Assembly: GCA_900208305.1 (NCBI GenBank)
Contig: OAPG01000014.1
Location: 434,001 to 498,000 of the forward strand
DNA: 64,000 bases
DNA from: Melanopsichium pennsylvanicum
Lineage: Eukaryota; Basidiomycota; Ustilaginomycetes; Ustilaginales
Direction of reading: 5' to 3'
Under the pieces are notes generated by a model, which was not told the origin of the DNA, did no database searches, and saw only the letters and a list, made by a program, of their open reading frames with translations. This document shows positions 52,901 through 64,000 of the stretch, in pieces. Position numbers and translations under genes: made by a program. The stretch's first letter is position 1. Every line of letters begins with the position of its first letter.

Positions 52901-55900
52901 TCGATGACCTTGACGCCCGTCACTGAGCTAGCGCTCGCCAACATCACGAGGACCGACTCACACTATCGAAGGCATGCATTCGAGCTGCTCAGGCACACTG
53001 CGGCGCTCTTCCTCGACGGTTCACTCATGGACGCGGATCGCGAGACCGTGTTCGGCAGGCTCATCAAGGGTCTGTTCGATGCCACTCGCTCCGACGATCT
53101 GAAGGACGAAGCAGTGCAGTACCTGTTCGGTATCTGCAAGCACGTCTTTCACGCCGAGATCAAGCGCGAGATGCCCACGTCGTCCGGCGGATCCAGCCGC
53201 CATCTGTGGCCCATGACCACCTCGCTGCTGGAAGGTCTGACCAATGCACTTGCTCTGAACGAGGCTGGCAACGATCCTGCGCCGTTCATCAAGCTGCAGC
53301 TGCAGATCATCCGCGACTTCCTTACCGCGTGCGAAAAGGTCCCTGCCACACGTCCCGACTTGGGCCACATCGTCATGCATTCGTTCGCAAGCAAGTTCTG
53401 CTCGCAGTGCTACGAGCAGCTCTGGCAGCGCAAGACGGGTGGGTGGCTAGGTGTCGACATGCTCGTGCGTCGCGCTGATCTCGGTCAGATCTGGGTTCGC
53501 GACCACCAGCTCGAGATCGTACGCGCGCTCCTCTTCATGCTCAAGGACATGCCCAACGATCCTCCCGGCAACATCGATGAGGTCAGCGAAACGTTGCTAC
53601 AAGTGATCCGCCAAGCTTACGCCGTCAAGGCACCCGCAGCGGACGGCAAGCCCGAGACCCCAGTTCCTGAAAGACCAAGCCACTTGACCTACCTCATCGG
53701 TATCCTCGTGCCCGAGCTTTCGAGCTCCAACGCTACCGTCCGCATTACCACGCAGACGGCCTTCAAGCTGCTTGCCGAGCTTCGCAAGTGCACCGTCACG
53801 GAGCTCCTGACTCCTCAGAAAGACCGTCTTCTCCAGCCTATCTTCACCAAGCCTCTTCGTGCACTGCCCTTCGGTATGCAGATCGGTCACATCGACGCCA
53901 TCACCTTTGCGCTCAACTTGTCACCACCTCTGCCCGAGTTCAACGAGGAGCTCTACCGTGTCCTGACCGAGGCTTTGGCGCTTGCGGATGCGGACGACCA
54001 AGCTCTGATCGGTCGTACTTCGCAGTACAAGAACATGATCGCCGTCACCAAGCTTCGGGTGGTGGCCATTCGCCTACTCTCGTCTGCGATGGCGTGCGGC
54101 GATTTCTTGTCCGCCAAACACACACAGATGCGCATGAAAATCATCTCGGTCTACTTCAAGAGTCTTTACTCGCGCAGCGAAGAGGTGGTTCAGGTGGCAT
54201 ACGAGTCGCTCAAGACGGTCTTGAGCCAGCAGAGCAAATTGCCCAAGGATCTCTTGCAGAGTGGATTGCGACCTATTCTCATGACGCTGGCTGATCGCAA
54301 CCGTTTGACTGCTTCTGGTCTCGAGGGTCTGGCTCGTCTGCTGCAGCTGCTCACCAACTACTTCAAGGTCGAGATCGGTACCAAGCTGTTGGACCATCTT
54401 ACGAGTCTTGCAGAACCTGCTGTGCTGCACCGCGCTGCAGCTGGCTCGCTCAGGGATAACGAGCAGATCAAGACGCTTGTGGCCATCGTCAACGTCTTCC
54501 GACTTTTGCCCGAGGCCTCGTTCCAATTCCTACCTCGTCTTACAACGACTGTAGCTGAGATCGAGTCGCAGCTGCGACGCGCAGGTCCTACGCCCTTCAC
54601 CAAGCCGTTGACGCTGTTTCTAAACAGGTTTGCTGAGAAGGCCGTCACATACTTCTTCGACGGCGACAAGCTCAGCAATCTCAAGTTCTTGCGTGTGGTT
54701 AAGCTCTCGCTGGCTTCGGACGACGGTCCTGAGCTGCGAAGCCAGGTGACCACTAACCGCGAAAAGCTGCTGTTCCAATTGTTCGCCAATGAGGCCACCG
54801 CTGCTCAGGTTCAAGCAGGTATCTCCATTGTGCAACAGCTGGTTGAGCGCGATCCCCAGTGGCTGGTGACCAACAAGGACGTCTTCGAAAAGCTCATCGC
54901 CCTCTGGAACAGCCCTGCTAGCAGCAAACGCAGGCGCGAAGAGGACCACAGTAGTGCCATCAAGGCTGTTGCCTCCCCCGCCAACCCCGCTGGAACCACG
55001 GTTCCTGCCGTCGCTCGAAACACCAGCGAAACCAAGCAGCTGATCGAACTCTTTCTCTCCTATCTCCGTATCGAACCGCACGTTGAAGCGTACGTTGCCG
55101 TGCTCGACGCGTATACATACAAGATCGCATTCGATCTCACTTTCGCCACCAGGTTTATCTACGACCATCTCTGCGTCAAGGCGAGCGGTTCGTTCAAGAG
55201 GCAGATGTTTTCGCGTTTCCTCATGCTCTTTGAGGACAAGCAAGCAAGCCAGACGCTCAAGACGCAGGCACTGAGGGTTTTGATCAATCCGATGCTGCTG
55301 GCTTCGTACGGCCCTCATCCCACTAGCTCGCCAGCGGCCTCGCCCAAGCCTGCTGAGCTTGCGATAGCCGACAAGTCCGCAGCTTCAAACGCCACTGCAG
55401 CTGGGAGCAGCGCGCTGGTGACCAACTCTGGCGAGAAGGATGGTGATGTCGAAATGAAGGATGCAGATGGCAAGAAGCCCGAGACGGCCGCCTCTACCGA
55501 TGCTACTAGCACAGCTGCTGCAGGTAATGCTTCTGCTTCTGCACCAGCCGCCGCCCCTGTCATTGCATCTGCATCCGCTTCCACGGACGCAGCCAGGCCT
55601 GCTGAAGCAGAGGACGCTGCCGCATCTGCTGACAAGCCTAAAGTCGCTGACGATGCCGATGTCATCGACGCCGATCTTGTTACTCAGATCGCAAACCGAA
55701 TGTGGAAGCCTTTCCAGAACCCAAAGGCTGCCAACGAGCTGTGCTCGGACGACGCTCTCCGCATCGAGCTGCTTCACATGTCGACCATGATCCTCGAGCA
55801 TTGTTCCGACCATCTCGCTCCCAACGGTCAGCTCAAGAAAGACACAATCAAGTTCGGTTGGGCCAATCTCACTGCAGAAGACGTTACCGTCAAGAACGTC

Positions 55901-58900
55901 GCGTACATCTTCATCGCGCGTTTCCTCGAGGTCTTTGAGAGCCCCATCAAGATCGTTGGCCAGGTCTATTTTGGCTTGCTCCGTGCTCATCAGTCAGAGG
56001 GAAGAAGCATGGTCAAGAAGGCGCTCGACATCCTCGTTCCGGCTTTGCCGAAGCGAGCGGGCGCTAGCGAGAGCGGGCAGCCTCCACAGTGGGCCAAGTG
56101 GACCAAACGGCAGCTCGTCGATGAAGGTCACAACGTCAGCCAGCTCTTTGCTATCTTGAGTCTGCTCGTGCGTCATGCCGATCTCTTCTACAGCAGTAGA
56201 GAGATGTTTATCCCGCAGATCGTCAGCAACTTGACCAAGCTCGGATTGGTCGCCAATGTCAATGTCGAATCGAGAATGTTAGCTGTCGACCTTGTCGAGC
56301 TGCTGCACAAATGGGAGAAGAGAAGGCAAGAGCACGTCCGCTCGCAGCAGGCTAACAGCGAAAGCACCACTATGGACAGCACGGCCGAAGTCGACGCAGC
56401 TGCCGGTGGTGCCGCGAAGCGTGGTCTAGATGCACCTGAAGAGACGGCTGTCAAGAAGGTGCGCATCGATGAGACTGGCATTTCTGCATCTGCAAGCAAG
56501 AGCGCTTCCCCGGCTGGCGTACCTGCTCCATCGACTGCGGCATCTGCCACTGCCATCGCCGACGCCGCCCTGTCGCCGGCCGACCACGAGTATCTCATGC
56601 CCATGAACCTGCGCGAGATGACGGTCGGCTTCCTGGTGCGCTTTGTCTCGCTCTCGATGGAACCCATCTCGAAAGCCGGCATCGTCTCCAAGGCCGCCAA
56701 TCTTCTTTCTGAGACCCTCAAAGCTCCTTACTGGTCAGACGTGCAAGTGCGACTCTCAATCTTCCAGCGACCTCTGATCCACACCGAAATCAACGATCAG
56801 AACACCCCGGTCATCTGCAATGCCCTTCGCACTCTCCAGATTGTGGTGGAAGACAAGACGGATGCGTACATCGCGCCCCATGTTCCACAGCTGCAGAAGC
56901 TGCTCGAGAAGAGTGCATCCACGGACGAGGTGTCTTTGGTCGAAGCGCAGAAGCCGGTGCTCGAGCGCATCTTCAGGGTGATCCCCGACCCGCCGCCTGA
57001 GGAGGACGTGGACGGCGAAGCCGAAATGGATACTGGCGATGACAAAAAGCCGGACGAGGACGAGCTGAATACTGCCAAGGAGGCCAAGGAGAGCGAGGCG
57101 ACGGATGAGTTGGCTGCATTCCGCAAGTTTGCCGACAACTTGATTGCCGATGGTCTCAAGCAGAGCCAACATCTCTACAGCGTGTTCAGCATGCTGGATG
57201 CATGGAGTCAGAGCAAGCCTGAGAAGATCGACGCGCACTTGCCCGCACTCAGCAAGGCGCTCAGCAAGTTGACCAAGGAGCATCTCGCCGCCACATCCCC
57301 TGTGCCCGCCAACGATCCCAACCTCAAGCTGCTCATGCTTGTTCTGGAGCTGCTCAAGCGCCGGATCTCCAACCTTGGTGATCAGCGACGTTGGCTGCTC
57401 TCGGCACTTGTACAGCTGGTGGAGCGATCGTCCTCGCTTGAGCTTTGCCGCTTCTTGCTATCGACCATGTCCAAATGGATCTTGGAACAGCGCGAAGCGT
57501 TTCCCACAGTCAAGGAGAAAGCCGGTATTCTGCTCAAGATGATGTCGTTCGAGTCCCGAGACAATGACCAGTTGTTGCGCGACTACTTGGATCTGATCCA
57601 TGCCATCTATACCACGCCTGCTTTCGCCCGAACCGAGTTGACGGTCCGACTCGAGAATGCGTTTCTGCTCGGATGTCGTCAAAAGGATGCGCAGGTGCGC
57701 CAGAAATTCATCGATATCTTCGATAGAACTCTCGTACGTGGCGCGGCTGGTCGACTGCAGTACTTGCTGGGTCATCAGAGCTGGGAGTACCTGGCTGAAC
57801 ACTACTGGATCAGCCAAGTGCTTGACCTCATGCTGAGCACCATCGATACCAACTGGCCGCTCTTGTCGCACAGCTCGTTGCAGCTCGGAAAGGGTGCAAG
57901 CAGCTTTGTTCCGACGCTCAAGAGTTTACAGGTGGGCGACATGATCAGCTCCATCCGAGCTCTGCTGTACACGGACAAGGATGTGGCACACCAGATCTGG
58001 ACGAGCTTCTTTGCTGCTGCTTGGAGGTCGATGTCTCGCAAAAATCACGACGACATCACGAGGGCGCTGGTCGGTGTGCTGACACGCGAGTACAATCTTC
58101 GACAGGTCAGCAAGCGGCCCAACGTGGTTCAGACTTTGTTGGAAGGTGCATTGGCTTGCAAGCCTCAACTGGAGTTGCCGCCTCACGTGGTCAAGTATCT
58201 GGGTCGAAACTTTAACGCGTGGCACACGTCGATCGAGCTTCTCCAGAACCTGTTGCGGTCTCTACCTCGCCAGGACGATGCCATCCGCGAAGCCGGCCAA
58301 GACGCACTCACGGAACTCTACGCAGAGCTGTCGGAGGAAGACATGTTCTACGGTCTCTGGCGAAGGCGATGCGTCTACGCCGAGACCAACAGCGCTATCT
58401 CGTTCGAGCAGATCGGCATGTGGAATCAGGCCCAAGTGCAATACGAAACGGCACAGGTCAAAGCTCGTTCCGGCGTCCTCAACTTTACCGAGGCCGAGTA
58501 CCATCTGTGGGAAGACCAATGGGTGTTCTGCGCCCAGAAGCTGCAGCAGTGGGATATTCTCACCGACCTCGCCAAGATGGAGGCGGACAATGACCTCCTC
58601 TTGGAGTGTGCCTGGAGGCTGTCCGATTGGACCACGGAGAGGGAGACGCTGGAACAGGCGCTCGAGAGTTTGTCGGCTAGTGCCACACCCAGAAGGCGCG
58701 TCTTTGAGGCCTACATGGCCCTGCTCAAATCTCAGTCTGGCCAAGACAAGCCTGCCGAGTTTGGAAGGATCTGTGACGAGGCGATCCAACTTACGCTTAA
58801 AAAGTGGCACTCGCTACCAACAGCAGTGACCGTGGCCCACGTGCCTCTGTTGCAGATCTTTCAACAGTTTGTGGAGCTGCAAGAGGCGAGTACCATCTTT

Positions 58901-61900
58901 GCTTCGCTCGCGCATACCAACGCCACCAACCTAGATCAGCGCTCTGCCGAGCTCAAGGCACAGATGCAGACCTGGCGAGAACGTCTTCCGAATCTTTGGG
59001 ATGACATCAATGCGTGGTCCGATCTGGTTGCTTGGAGACAGCACGTCTTTGGCGCGATCAACAAGGCCTACCTTCCCCTCGTGCCCGTGATCCAGCAGAG
59101 GGATGGCCAGAACGCATCCACCAACTCGTACGCCTACCGAGGTTACCACGAAACTGCTTGGATCATCAACCGTTTCGCTCACGTCGCACGTAAGCATTAT
59201 CTCAACGATGTCTGCATCTCTTCGTTGACCAAGATCTACACGCTCCCCAACATCGAGATCCAGGAGGCATTCCTCAAGCTGCGAGAACAGGCAAAGTGTC
59301 ACTTCCAGAACCCTAACGAGCTGACTCAAGGTCTGGACGTAATCAACAATACGAATCTCATGTTCTTTGCCGCTCCGCAAAAGGCCGAATTCTTCACGCT
59401 CAAGGGAATGTTCATGGCGCGTCTAGGGTTGAACGACGAAGCCAACCACGCTTTCGCCACCGCTATTCAGATGGACCTCAACCTGGCCAAAGCTTGGACC
59501 GAATGGGGTCGTTACAACGATCGACTCTTTCGCGATCGCCCCAACGAGCTTTCGGCAGCAGGTAATGCGGTCAGCTGCTACCTCCAGGCTGCCGGTCTGT
59601 ACAAGAATGCCAAGGTGCGAAAGGTGCTCATCAGGGTACTGTGGTTGTTGTCGTGCGACGATAGCAAAGGGACCGTGTGGCAAGCGTTCGAAGGGTTCAA
59701 AGGTGATGCACCAATCTGGTACTGGATCACGTTCATCCCGCAATTGTTGCAGAGTTTGAGTCACAAGGAGGCAAGGTTTGCGAGAAAGATGCTGATGAGC
59801 ATCGCAAAGACTTTCCCGCAGAGTCTGTACTTTTACTTGAGGACGACAAAGGAGGACTTCGTTGCGATGAAGAGACAGAGTCTCATGGCTGCTCAGAGGG
59901 CCGCTCAGCAACAAGCCAGGCAGGCTGCGGCTGCGGCTGCGGCTGCGCAGAATAGTGGCAAGGCTGCTGAAGCTGGTGAGACTCCAGGTGCCGATGCGAA
60001 TGCGACGGGTAGTCCTGCCAAGACGGATGGTGCTACTCCCGCCAATAATGGTGACAAGCCTGCTACTCCCACTGCTGTTCCAGGTGTACCCACAGCTGCT
60101 GCAGCCGCCGGTGCCACACCCAACACTCCACGTCAACCCTGGGAATACGTCGACGAAATCCTCAATATCCTCAAAACCGCCTTTCCTCTTCTCACGCTCA
60201 CGATGGAAAACATTGCCGAACAGATCCAACAGCGCTTCAAGCCCACTAATGAGGAAGATATTTACCGCCTCACCAATGCGCTTCTCAACGACGCTCTGCA
60301 ACAATACATCCAGCGTGCGGTTTCTCCCAACGACTCTGGCGTCTTGCCTGCTTCTTCTCAAGCCAACGTGATCCGATTCGCGGAAAACCTGCCTCCTGGT
60401 CCGCTCAAGACGAGTTTCGAGGAGGACTTTGTCAAGTCGAAACCCACACTCCGAGACTATGTGAGCAAGTTGCAACGCTGGAGAGATCGGTACGAAACGA
60501 GTCTGGACAGGAGACCGAGCAAGCAGCATCTGGAACACTGCTCTCACTACTTGGTCGAATTTCAACATCAAAAGTTTGACGAAGTCGAGGTGCCAGGTCA
60601 GTATCTCAAGTTGGAAGACAACAACTCCGACTTTGTCAAGATTGCCAGGTTCATGCCGGTGTTTGAGATGGTTCGATCTTCGGGAATGTGTACGAGGAGG
60701 TTGACGGTCTTGAGCAACAAAGGAACGATGCATAGTTTTGCAGTGCAACTTCCGAGTGGTAGGTACTGTAGGAGGGAGGAGAGAATCTTCCAGTTGCTCA
60801 GGTTCTTTAATAGGGTTCTGGAGAGGAGGAAGGAGACGAGGAAGAGAGGACTCGCTTTCCATGTGCCGTTGGCTTTGCCGTTGGCACCACAGGTGAGGTT
60901 GATCGATCACGATGCAGGATTTGTGAGTTTGCAGGATATTTACGAGAGGCATTGTGAGGATATTGGGATTGGTAAAGATGATCCGGTGATTGCTTGGGTT
61001 GAAAAGATGAGGAGTACTTGGGATGGCGGAGTGGTACCGCCAGTTGGTGCTTCTTCTTCTTCTTCCAGCAATACTCTCACAGTCGGTGCTGGCGGCGGTA
61101 CTACCGCCTCGTCGGCACAAACGATGAGAGGCAATGTGGATTTCACGAATCTTCGTATGGATCTTATGGAAGAAATTTCGACCAAGTACGTCCCCGATAC
61201 GGTGCTTTCGCGCTATCTCATTCGAAGTATGCCATCGCCTTCGGACCTCTACATGCTACGAAAGCAGTTTACGATCCAAAAAGCCGCTTCGTCGTTCGTC
61301 ACCTACTGCCTGTTCGTCTCGAACCGTCTACCTAACCGAATCCACATCTCTCGCTCTTCGGGTCAAGTGAGCATGAGCGATGTGGTACCCACTTTCAACC
61401 CCACCGCTCCCCAATTCAAGTCGACCGATCCTACACCGTTCCGTCTTTCGCCCAATTTGCAAAACTTTATCGGTCCCATCGGTATCGAAGGTGTCTTAAC
61501 CTCGGCACTCATGGCGTTGGGAAGGACTTTGACCGAACCGGATCGAAACTTGGAAGAGTATCTAGGTATTTTTGTAAGAGATGAGATCAATTTCTGGTTA
61601 CAAGGTGCTCAGAGACAAGCTCAAGCTCAACAAGCAGTTGGTTCGACTATGCCCAACTTGGTCACCGAAGCACCAAAGGAAGTGGTGTTGACCAACGTTT
61701 TCGAAATCGTAAAAAGGGCAAAATTGATTTCGTGTCGACAAGAGTTTGATAAATTGCAACAACAACCAAATGGTAGTGTTGGTGGACAAACAGCAGCAGC
61801 GGCATCAGGAGGAGGAGGAGGAGGAGCAGGAACAACGCCGGTTAGTTCGGTGGTGCTAGATCTCATCAATAGTGCAAGCAACCCTTCCAAATTGGCCTTA

Positions 61901-61930
61901 CAAGATCCTACTTGGGGTCCATGGCTCTAA
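49912..61930 (+). CDS. TRA1: TRA1, SAGA/NuA4 scaffold pseudokinase (TRRAP homologue)
   Basis: Two exons: 49912-49993 and 50118-61930, intron 49994-50117 (GTATGC...CGCAG), giving 3,964 residues. The short first exon supplies the N-terminus missing from the long open frame and joins in phase to the KQKLATAFELKELLD segment expected of Tra1. Most of the protein is helical HEAT-type repeats. A FAT domain lies near residues 2,700-3,250, a PI3K-like domain near 3,520-3,880, and a C-terminal FATC segment ends in PWL. The kinase-like domain lacks the DRHxxN and DFG residues (RLPNRIHISR and SDVVP stand in their place), as in all Tra1/TRRAP proteins. Tra1 binds activators and recruits the SAGA and NuA4 acetyltransferases. 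Low-complexity Ser/Thr/Ala/Pro linkers occur (50541-50890, 55315-55665, 59890-60130). Internal stops are absent. Confidence 0.95.
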
Positions 61931-62635
61931 AAAAAAAAAGGGGAAAAAAAGCAGAAAAACGTTTTGAATCGGTAGATGTTGATGATGATTGGGGTAAGGA
62001 AAGAGAGCTTGACCTCTTTTGTACAGTATGTTTTTCTTTAGAGCTAGGTAAACTTTGATCTGATTTGTGTAGCTTTCAAGATACGGAAAATCATTTATTT
62101 TGTGTGTGAGTGTGACTGTACAGCGAATAAAGTGGGGTTGAGAAAAAATCTGAGAGAGGATGTGAACAGTAAAGTGAGGGTTTCTGTTCGTTGATCGGAT
62201 GGTTGCTTAGACGCTGTTGAATATGGACGATTTATGACGATGAGCTAAACAATATGTTCCCATCCAACTACAATCACCTCCAGCTGATGAGGTTGGACGT
62301 TCCTTATATATCTATTTACTGTACTTAATTTAATAACCAGCCAAAAAAAGAGGTCGGTACGATGAATAAATATTCCATCCATTTCATCCAAAGCGAATCC
62401 TTCCCTCGACCAAACTTCTTGCTGATAATTTGAAATCTCAGAGTGCACCATTCAAAACACAGAAACTTACGCAATCTTCTGATTTGCAAGATGGAACAAG
62501 TGACACCCCTATTGTTCTCACCATCATGAAAGAATTCGTGCGAATACGTATAAATTTCAGTGTAGAAGCTGCTACTATACTTTAAATTTAGTGTACAGAC
62601 GCTCAAACACTCGCCACAGTATCCTAACTCACTTC
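61931..62635. other. convergent 3' intergenic region (TRA1 / RAD4)
   Basis: 705 bp, AT-rich, with A-runs just after the TRA1 stop that may serve in 3' end formation. A consensus donor GTAAGT on the minus strand near 62470 hints at a spliced 3' untranslated region or noncoding transcript from the RAD4 side. Small open frames here have no protein-like conservation that I can recognise. Confidence 0.4.
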
Positions 62636-64000
62636 TTACTTTTTTGGAGTGAGCTTGACCGTAATCCTCCTACTTGTTCTCCTCGGCGTGGCTGCCTCTA
62701 CATGCTCTTCTGCTGGTACAATCTTTGCGCTAGCAAGTTCCACTGCATTATCCATCTCATCTTGACCTTCACCCTCATCGTCAGTCAATGGCTCAACGTA
62801 AACCTGCTGTTTCCCGCTCTGTCGACGCGAGCTTCTGCGCTGAGTTGTATCCGCCTCCTGTTCTTTCTCAACCGTGGCATATTTCGTAGTACCTGCAGCG
62901 GCAGCAGAACGCCTCGGTCGCTTAGCCCCAACCGATTCCTCTACATTGAAAGTTTGTGTCTGCCGACGCGGACGCTTCGTCTTAGTCTTTTTTTCCTCCT
63001 CGACTGGCGGAGATGGATTTGGGCTGGCGCTCGAGCTCCCAGAGTTGTCGTCTCCACCAGGGCCCGAGGTGGAGGCCAATTGAGCTAGAGAGATCACTTT
63101 CCCCCTTTTCGCTGGTGTTGAAGTGGCCGAAGAGGGTGCAGAGTGAGCTGCGGGTGGTGATGATCGGTCCTCCATTTCAATATCCGGATCGCGATATTCT
63201 GCATCGGGTAGGGCGTGCTCTGCGGCTGATGTATCCTCTGTCTCAACTGCAACGGCAGCAGGCTTGGGTGCAAAAAATCGACTCTTCTCTTCTGCCTGCT
63301 CACGGACCATCTGCTTTTTCAAGGCTGATACCTTCTTGCGAGATCCTGGCCCTGAAGGAGAAGCACTCGCTTCTTTGGATGGCTTTGTCATCATCTTATC
63401 ACCATACTGCTCCTTGACTCGCTTCGCAATCCTCACAGCATTGATGAGTTTCCTCCAATTCTTCATGGCCCTCTCCATTTTCTTTGTCTGCTGCTTCAGC
63501 GCATCCTGCTGTTCCTGCTGCCAGAATGCCTCTTCGACCAATTCGGCGTTCGGTTGCGCCACTACAATACCCGTGATCTTGGGCATTCCTCGCTGCTTCC
63601 TGAATTCGAAACCTGTGATCGCTTCCGCATAAGGCACACCTAGCTTCTTTGCTACTTTGGCCACGCCGCTGAATGGAAGGTGCGCTGCACCAGCGGGTAG
63701 CATCGAGGGTACGAAAAGATCAATATTGCCAAACCCGTTGGTGGGAATCACACCATCGTCTCCAACTGGCGGAGGAACATAGAGCTGTGTTTGAAACTCT
63801 GCGTAAAGTCCTTCTTGAGCAACCTCGCGGCCTTCAAGACGGGCTTGTTCTTCCGCTCGCTTATTTGCCAAGGTGTACCCGCGGGATTTTACGAATTTGA
63901 GGGCAATCTCTCCGTCCTTGACAACTCGGCCCTCATTGAACCACTGTCGGGATGAGCGCAAAGTCTGCACATCAGATTTGGAGAACACTGGCGTACCTTG
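62636..64000 (-). CDS. RAD4: RAD4 / XPC-family DNA damage recognition protein (C-terminal part, runs off window)
   Basis: An open frame of about 455 codons from the right edge to the stop at 62636-62638; the gene continues beyond 64000 and no start is in view. The first visible residues (TPVFSKSDVQTLRSSRQW, GRVVKDGE) match the first beta-hairpin domain region of Rad4. The NIDLFVPSMLPAGAAHLPF segment and the AEAITGFEFRKQRGMPKITGIVV segment match beta-hairpin domains 2 and 3, which insert into damaged DNA. A charged helix and a long disordered Ser/Lys/acidic tail with basic RRPR/KRPRR patches follow. Rad4 with Rad23 initiates nucleotide excision repair. It is convergent with TRA1. The frame is intact in the part seen. 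Confidence 0.93.
   Translation of the reverse strand, partial: QGTPVFSKSDVQTLRSSRQWFNEGRVVKDGEIALKFVKSRGYTLANKRAEEQARLEGREVAQEGLYAEFQTQLYVPPPVGDDGVIPTNGFGNIDLFVPSMLPAGAAHLPFSGVAKVAKKLGVPYAEAITGFEFRKQRGMPKITGIVVAQPNAELVEEAFWQQEQQDALKQQTKKMERAMKNWRKLINAVRIAKRVKEQYGDKMMTKPSKEASASPSGPGSRKKVSALKKQMVREQAEEKSRFFAPKPAAVAVETEDTSAAEHALPDAEYRDPDIEMEDRSSPPAAHSAPSSATSTPAKRGKVISLAQLASTSGPGGDDNSGSSSASPNPSPPVEEEKKTKTKRPRRQTQTFNVEESVGAKRPRRSAAAAGTTKYATVEKEQEADTTQRRSSRRQSGKQQVYVEPLTDDEGEGQDEMDNAVELASAKIVPAEEHVEAATPRRTSRRITVKLTPKK

Noticed and set aside
63986..63988. Apparent RAD4 start near 63988
   Set aside because: The codon there is GTG in the middle of a conserved Rad4 domain, and the frame stays open to the window edge. 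The real start lies outside the window.

Overview
The window looks like a chromosome arm of a smut fungus (Ustilaginomycotina). Host genes are long, mostly intron-poor and GC-rich. The few introns are short, with GT(A/T)(A/T)G(T/C)-like donors and CAG/TAG acceptors, and the proteins carry the Ser/Ala/Gly-rich linkers usual in smuts. The strong CpG-decay signature would fit the Ustilago hordei group, but species assignment is inference.

Layout: (1) 1-4.4 kb: ATG18 (autophagy PROPPIN, +) converging on a three-exon dynactin p24 (DCTN3-like) gene (-). (2) 4.4-44.2 kb: a minus-strand host gene relic, depleted of CpG and full of stops, split by a nest of LTR retrotransposons. The order from outside in is: host relic > relic element C (-) > element A1 (+, target duplication CCTAG) > element B (+, target duplication GCCTC) > element A3 (+, target duplication GTACT). 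An 11,456-bp segment (A LTR, A gag-pol, B LTR, B gag, first part of B pol) is tandemly duplicated (6043-17498 and 17499-28954). A and B are Ty3/gypsy chromoviruses (gag with CCHC knuckle; protease, RT, RNase H, integrase, chromodomain). (3) 44.3-48.2 kb: PIK1 phosphatidylinositol 4-kinase (-). (4) 49.9-61.9 kb: TRA1, the giant SAGA/NuA4 pseudokinase scaffold (+), diverging from PIK1 across a 1.7-kb intergenic region. (5) 62.6 kb to the window end: C-terminal part of RAD4/XPC (-), convergent with TRA1.

Most notable: element A carries, antisense to gag-pol and between pol and the 3' LTR, a two-exon gene. Splicing of this gene completes a double Cys-rich (putative zinc-binding) motif. The frame is kept in two divergent copies, and a TATA-like box sits about 60 bp upstream of the ATG. 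I did not recognise this protein. Other signals are: (i) nearly all differences between A copies are transitions at CpG; (ii) the relic C is what B looks like after almost every CpG has decayed; (iii) a Tf1-like self-priming primer site; (iv) stop/start overlap at the gag-pol junction in both families; (v) a shared UGA in the A integrase; (vi) recurring palindromic cassettes in LTRs and inter-domain linkers; (vii) a conversion-like tract between A1 and A3. The host genes are housekeeping functions (autophagy, dynein transport, PI4P synthesis, histone acetyltransferase recruitment, DNA repair) and do not form a pathway.
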